Translations under genes and position numbers: made by a program
The notes under the pieces: model-generated
The model's database searches: none
Seen by the model: only the letters and a program-made list of their open reading frames with translations
Told to the model about the DNA's origin: nothing
Part shown: piece after piece, positions 54,971-63,582 of the stretch
Position numbering within the stretch: position 1 is the first letter of the stretch
How the letters are laid out: every line of letters starts with the position of its first letter
NCBI GenBank assembly: GCA_002338655.1
Contig: DDIU01000012.1
Location: 1 to 64,000, forward strand
Reading direction: 5' to 3'
DNA: 64,000 nucleotides
Origin: Flammeovirgaceae bacterium UBA1842
GTDB lineage: Bacteria; Bacteroidota; Bacteroidia; Cytophagales; Cyclobacteriaceae

Positions 54971-54978
54971 CAAAGGTA
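54971..54978 (-). promoter_or_regulatory. Putative -7 box of queE
   Basis: TACCTTTG on the minus strand matches TAnnTTTG and ends 5 bases before the GTG, suggesting that transcription starts at or next to the start codon. No clear -33 TTG. Confidence 0.4.
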
Positions 54979-55089
54979 TTAAAGACCTACTGTTTATGTG
55001 GAATAAGTATATATTATGTTTAATTAGGCCGCTAAATTTTATTTTACCTTGTATTCCGTTATATTAAGTAATTACATCCCAAATTGTCT

Positions 55090-57651
55090 ATGTTGAGAAC
55101 AACTGTTCTTATGCTTTTTATTGTTACTTCCGTTCGAGCTCAATACGCGGATAGCCTATTGAATGTGCTTTCCAAAGTAGATGACCCCAAAACCAGGGTG
55201 GATATATACAATGCCATCGTAGATGAATATTGGCATACAAATACTAAAGAGGCCATACTTTATTCGGACTCTGCGTTCCAGCTTTCATCGACTATAAAAG
55301 ATTATGTGCCCGGATTGGTTCAATCATTAACCAATAAAGGTATAAGCGCTTATACTTTGGGAGATTATGCCAGTGCCATGGATTATTATTTTCAAGCCAT
55401 AAAGTTGGGTAATACCCATCAAATTGATACCAAAAGAATATTTGAGTATTACCTTGTCACACTAAAAAACAAAGGGGACTATCAAATTTTAATTAAATCG
55501 GTTGATTCAGTATTGAATATTGAGGATGCAAATGCTGATTTTAAGGTGAGGTTAAATTTTCTTAAAGCAAGTACACTCATTATACTTGGTGAATTAAATG
55601 AAGCTAAAAATATTTTGGATTATTTGGAGCAATCCGATTCCAAAACCGTAACCAGAGCGAGCCAGCTCGTGCAGAAAGCGGCATTGGAAAACCTATCAGG
55701 AAACTTTAAACTGGCTTTAAAGTATCTAAATGAGGCCAATAAGTATTACAAAGATCGGGGAGATTCTCTTGACATGGCCAATACCAATAAGGAACTTGGG
55801 AGGACCTACATCCTATTGGGGCAGTTTGATAAGGCCCTATTGGCTATAAACCAGTCTCTTAAGATTTATAAAAATGCCAATTACCCTTTCGGAATAGCGC
55901 AAAGTAGATATCAACTTGGTTACTTATATGCTGAACTGGGCAAGAATGATCTATCAATTGATAATTACTATGAAGCTCTCAGAATATTTGAAAACCAATC
56001 CAATAAAAAAGAATTGGCGGAATGTTATTTTGATTTGGCTTATATGTACTCTACTTACGATATGCCCAAGGCGATGGAGCTTATAAATGAATCGATAAAT
56101 GTAAGCCGTCAAATTGCAAATAAATTTACAGAATCAATAGCCTTTAATTATTTGGGCACTTTCTATTCGGTTACCAACCAGCTTGATAGTTCATTATATG
56201 CATATAACAAAGCCATTGAATTAAGGAAGGAATTGGGCTATGACTACCTGGCTGCTGAATTTAATGTGGGTACCGTTTATGAAAAAATGGGGAATTTTAA
56301 AAAAGCAGAAGAACTGTATCTATTGACCTATCCTATTGAAATAAGAAGGGGAAATACGTTAGGCACGGCTATTAGCGAGTACACGTTAGGGGGGTTATAT
56401 ACTAAAATGGGAAAATATAATGAGGCAATTTTATTTCTGGAAAATGCCTATGATAAATTGGTGAAGATAGAGGCCCATGGGTATTTATTGGAATGTTTGC
56501 ATTTTCTTGTCCATTATTATGAAACCATAAACGATCCAGCTAAGGCGTTATATTATTTAAAAGAGCATAATGAAATAAAAGACAGTGTTTATAGCACTGA
56601 TAAGGAGATACATATAGCGGAAATTGAAACGAGGTATGAAATAGAAAAAAAGGAACGTGAAATTGAGGTATTAAGTCTTGAAAATAAAAATAGGTTACAA
56701 AGCATAGAGCTTCAGAAAAAGAAAATAAGTAATCAGAGATTTTTGATTGCATTGATATTGGTGGGGATTTTTAGTGTTGTGGTCTTATTTTTAGTGACCT
56801 ATAAACTATTGATGCTTAAGAATAAAGCCAATAAGGAACTAACTGAATTGAATAAAGAGATCAGTGACCAATCAGAAGAAATTGCTGCTCAGTCGGAAGA
56901 ACTCAGGGAAGCAAATGAAGAGATCTTGTCACTTAACGAAAGTTTAGAAGAGAAAGTAACACTACGTACTGAAGAACTTAGAAATGCACACAAAGAATTG
57001 GATACTTTTTTCTACCATGCATCACATGATTTCCGAAGGCCATTGACCACTTTTCTAGGATTGGCGGAAATAGCCAATACGATACTAGAAGATCCAAAGG
57101 CCTTGGAGTTGTTTGAGAAAGTAAAAGAAACGGCAGGAAGCCTTGACAGAATGGTGGGAAAACTCAAGGCTATCAGCATTATTGGATTTGATAAGATAGT
57201 CTATGCCCATGTGGATTTCAATGAATTAATAGGTAAACAATTGATCAGGCATAAGAAACTGATAAGTGAAAGAAATATAGCAGTAAATATTGATCTTGCA
57301 GTTAAAAAAGTCCGATCATCATATGATTTAATAGAAATTATACTTGATAACTTATTGGAGAATTCAATACTGTACTCACGTAGTGATGTAAATGCTCTTG
57401 TCAATATTGAGACAACTGAAGGGCAGGGCATGCTGAAATTGAAAGTAACTGATAATGGTCAGGGGATAGAAGATGAATTGAAAAGTAAGATATTTAATAT
57501 GTACTATCGTGCCAACGAAGCATCACAGGGAAATGGTTTGGGATTATATATTGCAAAAAAGGCCGTTGAAAAATTAGGGGGCACTATTGAATTTGAGAGT
57601 GAATATGAGCAAGGCTCTACGTTCATAGCCCAAATTCCGTTAAGTACCTAA
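55090..57651 (+). CDS. TPR sensor histidine kinase
   Basis: The ATG at 55090 gives 853 residues; a TTG at 55084 is in frame but unlikely. A signal peptide ends SVRAQ. TPR units cover about residues 30-490 (e.g. YAELGKNDLSIDNYYEALRIFENQ). A coiled coil and one membrane helix (about 555-577) follow. The cytoplasmic part has HisKA (phospho-His646 in HDFRRPL), then the ATP-binding domain with DNLLENSILYS, TDNGQGIED and GNGLGLYIAKKAVEKLGG. No response regulator gene adjoins it, so it is an orphan kinase. The link EIETRYEIEKKEREIEVL resembles that of the TPR-SpoIIE protein. Confidence 0.92.
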   Translation: MLRTTVLMLFIVTSVRAQYADSLLNVLSKVDDPKTRVDIYNAIVDEYWHTNTKEAILYSDSAFQLSSTIKDYVPGLVQSLTNKGISAYTLGDYASAMDYYFQAIKLGNTHQIDTKRIFEYYLVTLKNKGDYQILIKSVDSVLNIEDANADFKVRLNFLKASTLIILGELNEAKNILDYLEQSDSKTVTRASQLVQKAALENLSGNFKLALKYLNEANKYYKDRGDSLDMANTNKELGRTYILLGQFDKALLAINQSLKIYKNANYPFGIAQSRYQLGYLYAELGKNDLSIDNYYEALRIFENQSNKKELAECYFDLAYMYSTYDMPKAMELINESINVSRQIANKFTESIAFNYLGTFYSVTNQLDSSLYAYNKAIELRKELGYDYLAAEFNVGTVYEKMGNFKKAEELYLLTYPIEIRRGNTLGTAISEYTLGGLYTKMGKYNEAILFLENAYDKLVKIEAHGYLLECLHFLVHYYETINDPAKALYYLKEHNEIKDSVYSTDKEIHIAEIETRYEIEKKEREIEVLSLENKNRLQSIELQKKKISNQRFLIALILVGIFSVVVLFLVTYKLLMLKNKANKELTELNKEISDQSEEIAAQSEELREANEEILSLNESLEEKVTLRTEELRNAHKELDTFFYHASHDFRRPLTTFLGLAEIANTILEDPKALELFEKVKETAGSLDRMVGKLKAISIIGFDKIVYAHVDFNELIGKQLIRHKKLISERNIAVNIDLAVKKVRSSYDLIEIILDNLLENSILYSRSDVNALVNIETTEGQGMLKLKVTDNGQGIEDELKSKIFNMYYRANEASQGNGLGLYIAKKAVEKLGGTIEFESEYEQGSTFIAQIPLST

Positions 57652-57658
57652 CCAAACT

Positions 57659-59419
57659 TTATTCAGCCGCTTTTAATGTATTATTGATATAAGTATCAAT
57701 TTGTTTTTCAAGTATTGTTAATGGAACTGATCCATTTTGCAATATTGCCTTATGGAATTCCCCGATATTAAACTCGTCACCAAGGGCTTCCTCTGCTTTT
57801 TTTCTAAGGCTCTTGATTTTAATTTCACCTATCTTATAACTAAGGGCTTGCCCAGGCCAACCAATGTACCGGTCAATTTCTGTTGTCACCTCATGAATAG
57901 ACAAAGCAGTGTTCTCACTGAGGAATTTAAGGGCTTGTTCCCTAGTCCAGCCTTTGTCATGGATGCCAGTATCAACCACTAAGCGGCATGCACGCCACAT
58001 TTCATAAGTATACCTACCAAATAGTTCATAAGGTGTAGTATACATACCCATTTCTTCGCCCAAATATTCACTATAAAGCCCCCATCCTTCACCAAAGGCA
58101 CTTATGTAATAGTTTTTTCTGAAGTTAGGCAAGTCTTCGATTTCAGCGGCCAATGCTCCCTGTAAATGATGCCCAGGTACTGCTTCATGCAAAGTCAGAG
58201 AGGGTAAAGTATATAATGTCCTGCTTTTCAAATCGTAGGTATTCACCCAATAAATGCCAGCACGCTTTGATGCCCAAGATCCACCAACATATCTGCCAGA
58301 TGTATAAGTAGGGGCAATGCTAGCTGGCACTGGCTCAACGGTAAAAGGCAATGAGTATAACTCATTAAAATACTTGGGTAGCTGCCCTTCGGCTTTTTTG
58401 CTTAGCCAAGAAGCATAATTAAGTAGCTCTTGAGGGGTTTTGGCATAGAACTGTTCGTCAGTTCTTAAGTAGTGGATGAAGTCGGCAAATGAGCCTTTGA
58501 ATTTAAGGTCATCAATTATTTTTTGCATGGCAGCACGAATGCGTGCCACTTCGGATAGACCGAGATTATGAACTGAATCTGGTGTTAAAGGTAGGGTAGT
58601 ATAATGGCGGACTCTGTTTTCGTAATATTCTTTGCCACCTGGGATAAAGCTAATGCCAGGTTGATCCATGGCAACTGGCATATATTCATTCTTAAAAAAT
58701 GAATTTAACCCTTGAAAAGTAGATACTAGGCTACCAATCACTTTTTCACTTTCTTGCTGAATGGCTGATCGGTCAGTTTCACTAATGTTTTGAGGCAAAT
58801 CAATGATAGGCTTGTAGAAGGTAGATTGTTTAAGGTCATCTACCACCCAGGGTTTCAGTAGCTCAAGCGTGTTTTTTACAATGATTTTTGGGGCCACGAT
58901 GCCTTCATCCATCCCCATTTTCATCAGGGTAACGTATTCGTTTACTCTATTTTCATACTTTGGCAACCAAGCCAGGTAGTTATAATAATCATCGGTATTT
59001 TTGAAGGGTAGGTTAGGCAATACATAGGCCATCTGGTTGTAGAAACCACCCTCTGCATTAAAAGGGATAAGGTTTATCTTGTATTTCACCTCATCTACCT
59101 GATCATTCAATCTGATCAACATCACTGCTTTACTTATCTTTTCCTGTTCGGCTAAATCAGCGTCAGCTATGCCCTCCAATTCTTCGATGAAGTTTTTTAA
59201 GCTATCAGCGTTAGCTTTTTGGTGTTCATACGAGATTGAAGACAAATCTCCATGAGGGTGAAAACCACGGTATAGGCTGTCTTCAGGTGATGAGCCAAAA
59301 TTCCCTATTTTTTCAAAAAGTTGGCTAAGCTCCTTATTTTCTTTTGGAGCTTTATTCGTTTCAATGGGAGTTTGACAAGCAAGTGCTACAATGAAAAGAA
59401 ATGGCAGTAGATGTTTCAT
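57659..59419 (-). CDS. DUF885 family lipoprotein, putative metallopeptidase
   Basis: The 586-residue protein has a lipobox with cysteine at residue 15 (MKHLLPFLFIVALAC). The DUF885 signature TLHEAVPGHHLQGALA lies near residues 410-425, with zinc-binding histidines and glutamate, and FGEGWGLYSEYLGEEMGMY follows. The family looks like zinc peptidases, but activity is poorly proven. It would act on the periplasmic or outer side of the envelope. Convergent with the histidine kinase gene, 7 bp apart. Confidence 0.9.
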   Translation of the reverse strand: MKHLLPFLFIVALACQTPIETNKAPKENKELSQLFEKIGNFGSSPEDSLYRGFHPHGDLSSISYEHQKANADSLKNFIEELEGIADADLAEQEKISKAVMLIRLNDQVDEVKYKINLIPFNAEGGFYNQMAYVLPNLPFKNTDDYYNYLAWLPKYENRVNEYVTLMKMGMDEGIVAPKIIVKNTLELLKPWVVDDLKQSTFYKPIIDLPQNISETDRSAIQQESEKVIGSLVSTFQGLNSFFKNEYMPVAMDQPGISFIPGGKEYYENRVRHYTTLPLTPDSVHNLGLSEVARIRAAMQKIIDDLKFKGSFADFIHYLRTDEQFYAKTPQELLNYASWLSKKAEGQLPKYFNELYSLPFTVEPVPASIAPTYTSGRYVGGSWASKRAGIYWVNTYDLKSRTLYTLPSLTLHEAVPGHHLQGALAAEIEDLPNFRKNYYISAFGEGWGLYSEYLGEEMGMYTTPYELFGRYTYEMWRACRLVVDTGIHDKGWTREQALKFLSENTALSIHEVTTEIDRYIGWPGQALSYKIGEIKIKSLRKKAEEALGDEFNIGEFHKAILQNGSVPLTILEKQIDTYINNTLKAAE

Positions 59420-59582
59420 AGGTTTTAGGTTTGAGTATTAAAAGTAGCAAAAGCTTGGTTGAATTCAACAGTAAATAATATAAACGGTCAACAATTTATT
59501 TGGTCAATTCCGTACCTTGGATTTTTTGAATGGTATGCATTTTTTTAAATAATCACTATCTTCATGCTGAACTATACTTGCT

Positions 59583-59948
59583 ATGATTTTCAAAAAGAAG
59601 GATAAAAGCGATAATTCAGTAAATATCAGTCACCTTAAAAATTTAATGGTACTGGCCTTGGCTGACGGTCATTTAGCTGAAATCGAAGAGCATTTGCTGC
59701 TGGCAATAGCACATCGATTAGGCCTAGAGGACAAAGATGTAGCGGAAATAAAAATGAATCTTGATCAGGTTTCCTTTGTATTGCCGGAAAAATATGAGGA
59801 CAGGGTTGACCAATTTAATGAGTTACTTACACTCATGGCTATTGATGGACATATTGACCCTGAGGAAGAACAGATATGCAGGGATTTTGCCGAAAAATAT
59901 GAATTGATGGATCATGTGACGGAGTCAATGATCTCAAAATACAGGTAA
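59583..59948 (+). CDS. TerB-like protein
   Basis: The 121-residue helical protein has the two acidic turns of the TerB fold: ALADGHLAEIEEH near residues 28-40 and AIDGHIDPEEEQI near 88-100. The second turn with two adjacent glutamates could bind calcium-like ions. It converges on another gene of the same family, with only 3 bp between the stop codons. Confidence 0.85.
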   Translation: MIFKKKDKSDNSVNISHLKNLMVLALADGHLAEIEEHLLLAIAHRLGLEDKDVAEIKMNLDQVSFVLPEKYEDRVDQFNELLTLMAIDGHIDPEEEQICRDFAEKYELMDHVTESMISKYR

Positions 59949-59951
59949 TTA

Positions 59952-60389
59952 CTATTCAAGCAGCCATTTTAGGCGTGGCATGGTTTCTTTAGGACTGTTT
60001 TTATTCTCTATATTGGCCTTTATCGTAGAAATTAATTCATCAACCTTACTTTTTTGATAGCCAAATTTGATAGCAAATAGATTACAAAGTTTCATTTCTT
60101 CAGAATGGATCTCATTGTCGATGATCATCATATGAACAAGGTCATACATCTGTGTAAATTTCTCCAGCTGATCAATGGGCACTTCAAATTCAATACGACT
60201 GTTATCGTTTTTGATGGCTTTGAGCTTTGAGGCTGATATGCCATTTCGTTTAGCTATTTTCAACAACAAATCATATTCAACCTGATCAAAATTACCATCA
60301 GCTGCTGCAATTTCAATTAGATTTTTCATGTGACTATGTGCACTACTCTTTCCTTGCTTGAAGAGATTAAGGATTTCAGTAAATTTCAT
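59952..60389 (-). CDS. TerB-like protein
   Basis: Starting from ATG 60389 it has 145 residues; a GTG directly before it is in frame. Two acidic turns again: AAADGNFDQVE near residues 28-38 and MIIDNEIHSEEM near 89-100. The second turn has Asn where the other proteins have Gly, so it may be altered. It faces the other TerB-like gene tail to tail. Confidence 0.82.
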   Translation of the reverse strand: MKFTEILNLFKQGKSSAHSHMKNLIEIAAADGNFDQVEYDLLLKIAKRNGISASKLKAIKNDNSRIEFEVPIDQLEKFTQMYDLVHMMIIDNEIHSEEMKLCNLFAIKFGYQKSKVDELISTIKANIENKNSPKETMPRLKWLLE

Positions 60390-60495
60390 CACGTTTAATA
60401 TTGAATGGAATTAGTTGTAATTTACTTTTTTATCAGAGATTATAGAATATTAATCCTTAAAATTTAATCTTAGATTATTTTGCTAGCTTCGGGGT

Positions 60496-61074
60496 ATGCT
60501 TAAATGGATTTTTCGCTTGATATTTAAATTAAAAGGGTGGCAACTCTATCAACCGATCCCAAAAGATGCATTTAATTGTGTAATGGTAGCCGCTCCCCAT
60601 ACTAGTAACTGGGATTTTGTCTATGCCATTACCGCTTTACAACAGCTGGGTGTAAACCCAAGATTTACCATAAAAAAGGAACTCAACAAATTTCCATTTG
60701 GAGGAATAGCCACTAATTTTGGTGCTATTTGGATCGACAGAAGTCCAAAAGATGGTGTTAAGCAAAACATGACCCAGGTAATGGCAGATTTGTTTCGTGA
60801 GGCAAAGAAGCCGCTATCAATGCTGGTAACTGCTGAAGGGACTAGGGCAAAGGCCACCAAGTGGAAAACAGGGTTTTATTACGCAGCCCTTGAAGCCAAA
60901 GTGCCCATTTGCCTGTCTTTTATGGATTATAAAACCCGTATAACAGGTGTGGGAGAATGTTTTATTCCTTCAGGGGATATTGATAAGGATATGAGAATAA
61001 TAATGGACTTTTATAAGGACAAAACTGGCAAGTACCCTGAAAATTTCAGTTTGGATGAGCGGTATTCAGATTGA
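60496..61074 (+). CDS. PlsC-like acyltransferase
   Basis: The 192-residue protein has APHTSNWDF (the HX4D catalytic motif near residues 32-41), IWIDRSPKDG, and TAEGTRAK (the phosphate-binding EGTR motif near 111-118). This is the family of 1-acylglycerol-3-phosphate O-acyltransferases. Its short length and the absence of strong membrane helices place it in the small lysophospholipid or lipid A-like acyltransferase branch. The substrate is not clear. It abuts the next gene with no spacing, convergently. Confidence 0.88.
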   Translation: MLKWIFRLIFKLKGWQLYQPIPKDAFNCVMVAAPHTSNWDFVYAITALQQLGVNPRFTIKKELNKFPFGGIATNFGAIWIDRSPKDGVKQNMTQVMADLFREAKKPLSMLVTAEGTRAKATKWKTGFYYAALEAKVPICLSFMDYKTRITGVGECFIPSGDIDKDMRIIMDFYKDKTGKYPENFSLDERYSD

Positions 61075-61938
61075 TTACTTCCTTTTCCAAACCAAATTGT
61101 CCCCTTTTGTATTTCCCTCTATAACCCCAGCCTCCTTTAGTGTAAAAAAGACACTTTTTAACATCTTATTACTTACCCAACTGTCAGTAGCCCATTCAGT
61201 AGCATGAAACCAATAATTGGCATCTTTGATACCGATACCATATTTGGTACTTACTAGTTGTGCTGCATTGGGGTTTTGCATAAATTCATCACAGCTTTGA
61301 TGGATAATTTTCAGGATTTTGTCGATTGCCACGGGTTGGGCTTCAATGAGCTTATTGGTAGCAGCAATCATAAAGCACGGCCACGGGGAGATGAATTCAC
61401 CAATTCTTCTCAAATAGCCCTTGGCCACATAAGGCTTAGTGGTATATTTTTCCCAATAGAAAGCATCCGTTTGCCCACTGTTTAGGGACTCGATAGCACC
61501 ATCGATATTTTTTACTGTAACAAATTGGGCCTCATTCAATTTCTCACCTTTCATCAATGCATCCACTGTGGGCATAAGGTGTGAACCGGAACCGACCCGG
61601 CTGATGGCAATTTTTTGATCAAAGACTTTTTCATAAGAATCCAAAGAATTATCAATTCCCGTGTGTATACCCCAAATAAGCGGTGATTTTACATAACTAC
61701 TGATTATTTTGGAGGGGTTGCCTTGGATTATGTCCCTAATTATCCCTTCTGTAAGCACGATGCAAATATCACACTCATCATTTCGAAGTGCTTGGGACAT
61801 TTCACCCGTTCCACCAAGATAGTTGATCCAAGCAAGATCGATGCCTGCATCACTGAATTTACCATCTTCTATGGCTAAGTGAATGGGTAGGTTAAAATGC
61901 TCTGGCACGCCACCTATACGAATTTTTATCCGGGTCAT
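61075..61938 (-). CDS. Orphan substrate-binding protein, NMT1/THI5-like
   Basis: The 287-residue protein shows the two-lobed periplasmic binding fold of NMT1/SsuA-like proteins: RIGGVPEHFNLPIHLAIEDGKFSDAGIDLAWI and ISRVGSGSHLMPTVDALM. These normally bind sulfonates, taurine, nitrate or thiamine precursors for an ABC importer. Unusually there is no signal peptide, and no permease or ATPase gene is beside it; it may act in the cytoplasm. The ligand cannot be read from the sequence. Confidence 0.78.
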   Translation of the reverse strand: MTRIKIRIGGVPEHFNLPIHLAIEDGKFSDAGIDLAWINYLGGTGEMSQALRNDECDICIVLTEGIIRDIIQGNPSKIISSYVKSPLIWGIHTGIDNSLDSYEKVFDQKIAISRVGSGSHLMPTVDALMKGEKLNEAQFVTVKNIDGAIESLNSGQTDAFYWEKYTTKPYVAKGYLRRIGEFISPWPCFMIAATNKLIEAQPVAIDKILKIIHQSCDEFMQNPNAAQLVSTKYGIGIKDANYWFHATEWATDSWVSNKMLKSVFFTLKEAGVIEGNTKGDNLVWKRK

Positions 61939-62090
61939 CGTTAGTAGTCAATTTAAGAAGTTCAAAACTCGTTTTTTTTATGAAGCATACGGTAGAATAT
62001 TCAATTTGTTTTAATTAAAATTGACCATCTAATTATCACTCTTGTGAAAGCATCCGCTTTACATACTTTCAATTTTACCGAGAAACCTGA

Positions 62091-63368
62091 ATGACTTATT
62101 ATATAATATTTGCCTTCATATTCGGCTATCTTCTTATATCATTGGAAGATGTAATAAAAATCAACAAAACAGCCGTTGCATTATATACGGGCATAATTTC
62201 TTGGATTATTTATGCTGTTTACACTGGGGAGTCTGATGAATTCAATACCGAACTTACCCTACAACTAGGAGGTATTTCTGAGATCCTGTTCTTTCTGATG
62301 GGAGCGATGACCATCATAGAACTGATTGATATCCATCGTGGGTTTGATGTAATTACAAACAGAATAAAAACCACTAGTAAAAGCAAATTAATGTGGTTGA
62401 CAGCCCTACTTGCTTTTTTCTTGTCAGCATTGCTGGATAACCTCACCACATCCATTGTAATGATATCGTTGTTAAGGAAACTGATCAATGACAAGGAAGA
62501 TATTAAACTCTACGCTGGGGTGCTTATCATAGCTGCCAATGCGGGTGGGGCCTGGTCACCGATAGGGGACATTACCACTACAATGCTATGGATAGGGGGG
62601 CAGGTAAGCGCCAATAATATCATAACAACATTGTTCATACCTAGCTTATTATGTCTATTGGTACCGATGTTTGTGCTTACTTTCAATATGAAGGGAGATC
62701 TAAAAAGGGTTGAAAAAAATCAGGAAAAGGCACTTAAAAAGGAGAAAGTAAAAGGAAGCTGGCGTATGTTGATTGGGGGATTAAGTGCACTCGCATTTGT
62801 CCCAGTTTTCAAAACCATAACTCATCTGCCGCCTTATATGGGTATGTTACTGGGCCTGTCAATGGTTTGGATCCTATCTGAGTTGATTCACTTCAGAAAA
62901 GATGAGGAATCCAAGAAACCTTTCTCGGCAGTGTATGCGCTCAGTAAAATTGATACTTCAAGTGTACTTTTCTTTCTGGGGATACTTTTGGCAGTAGGGG
63001 CGTTGGAAAATGCACACGTTCTTGAAAAGTTGGCATTATGGATGAATGATACTATCGGTAACCTTGATGCTATTGTATTTTGTATGGGTCTATTTTCTTC
63101 CATTATAGATAACGTACCATTGGTAGCGGCAACTATGGGGATGTATCCATTGGCAGATTTTCCCATGGATAATCAGATATGGGAGTTTACAGCTTATTGT
63201 GCTGGTACCGGTGGTAGCATACTTATCATCGGATCTGCCGCTGGAGTAGCTGTGATGGGAATGACCAAGATCAGTTTCTTTTGGTACCTTAAAAAGATTT
63301 CTTGGTTGGCTTTATTGGGGTATTTGGCAGGTGCGGCCTATTTTGTAATCATAAATAATTGGTTTTAG
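62091..63368 (+). CDS. nhaD: Sodium:proton antiporter NhaD
   Basis: The 425-residue membrane protein has about 12 helices. Motifs are DNLTTSIVMISLLRKLI near residues 112-128, AANAGGAWSPIGDITTTMLWIGGQ near 148-171, and GLFSSIIDNVPLVAATMGMY. These belong to the NhaD family of the ion transporter superfamily, which exchanges sodium (or lithium) for protons and aids salt and pH tolerance. This suits a marine habitat. Confidence 0.93.
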   Translation: MTYYIIFAFIFGYLLISLEDVIKINKTAVALYTGIISWIIYAVYTGESDEFNTELTLQLGGISEILFFLMGAMTIIELIDIHRGFDVITNRIKTTSKSKLMWLTALLAFFLSALLDNLTTSIVMISLLRKLINDKEDIKLYAGVLIIAANAGGAWSPIGDITTTMLWIGGQVSANNIITTLFIPSLLCLLVPMFVLTFNMKGDLKRVEKNQEKALKKEKVKGSWRMLIGGLSALAFVPVFKTITHLPPYMGMLLGLSMVWILSELIHFRKDEESKKPFSAVYALSKIDTSSVLFFLGILLAVGALENAHVLEKLALWMNDTIGNLDAIVFCMGLFSSIIDNVPLVAATMGMYPLADFPMDNQIWEFTAYCAGTGGSILIIGSAAGVAVMGMTKISFFWYLKKISWLALLGYLAGAAYFVIINNWF

Positions 63369-63500
63369 AATTAAATACCCGACTAAAATTTAGTAGTTAT
63401 TAACTATGAAGTTAGTAGGGAAATTCCTTACATCGGGCCTTGTTAGCAGTAGTTAGATGACAAAATCACCTGTATTGAATAAATTTATTGAACAATAAAC

Positions 63501-63516
63501 GCAACCATATAGTTGC
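63501..63516. promoter_or_regulatory. Operator-like dyad 1 before the SRPBCC gene
   Basis: GCAACCATATAGTTGC: perfect GCAAC/GTTGC arms. Its right arm contains the TTG (63513-63515) that is 18 bases before the -7-like TATATTCG at 63534-63541. Confidence 0.6.
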
Positions 63517-63540
63517 TTAAATCGTTTTTGTCTTATATTC

Positions 63541-63556
63541 GCAACTGATTAGTTGC
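63541..63556. promoter_or_regulatory. Operator-like dyad 2 before the SRPBCC gene
   Basis: GCAACTGATTAGTTGC: GCAACT/AGTTGC arms, 40 bp from the first dyad. The -7-like box ends at its first base, so a bound repressor would cover both promoter elements. Confidence 0.6.
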
Positions 63557-63582
63557 ATTTATAAACCAAAATATTAATTATC

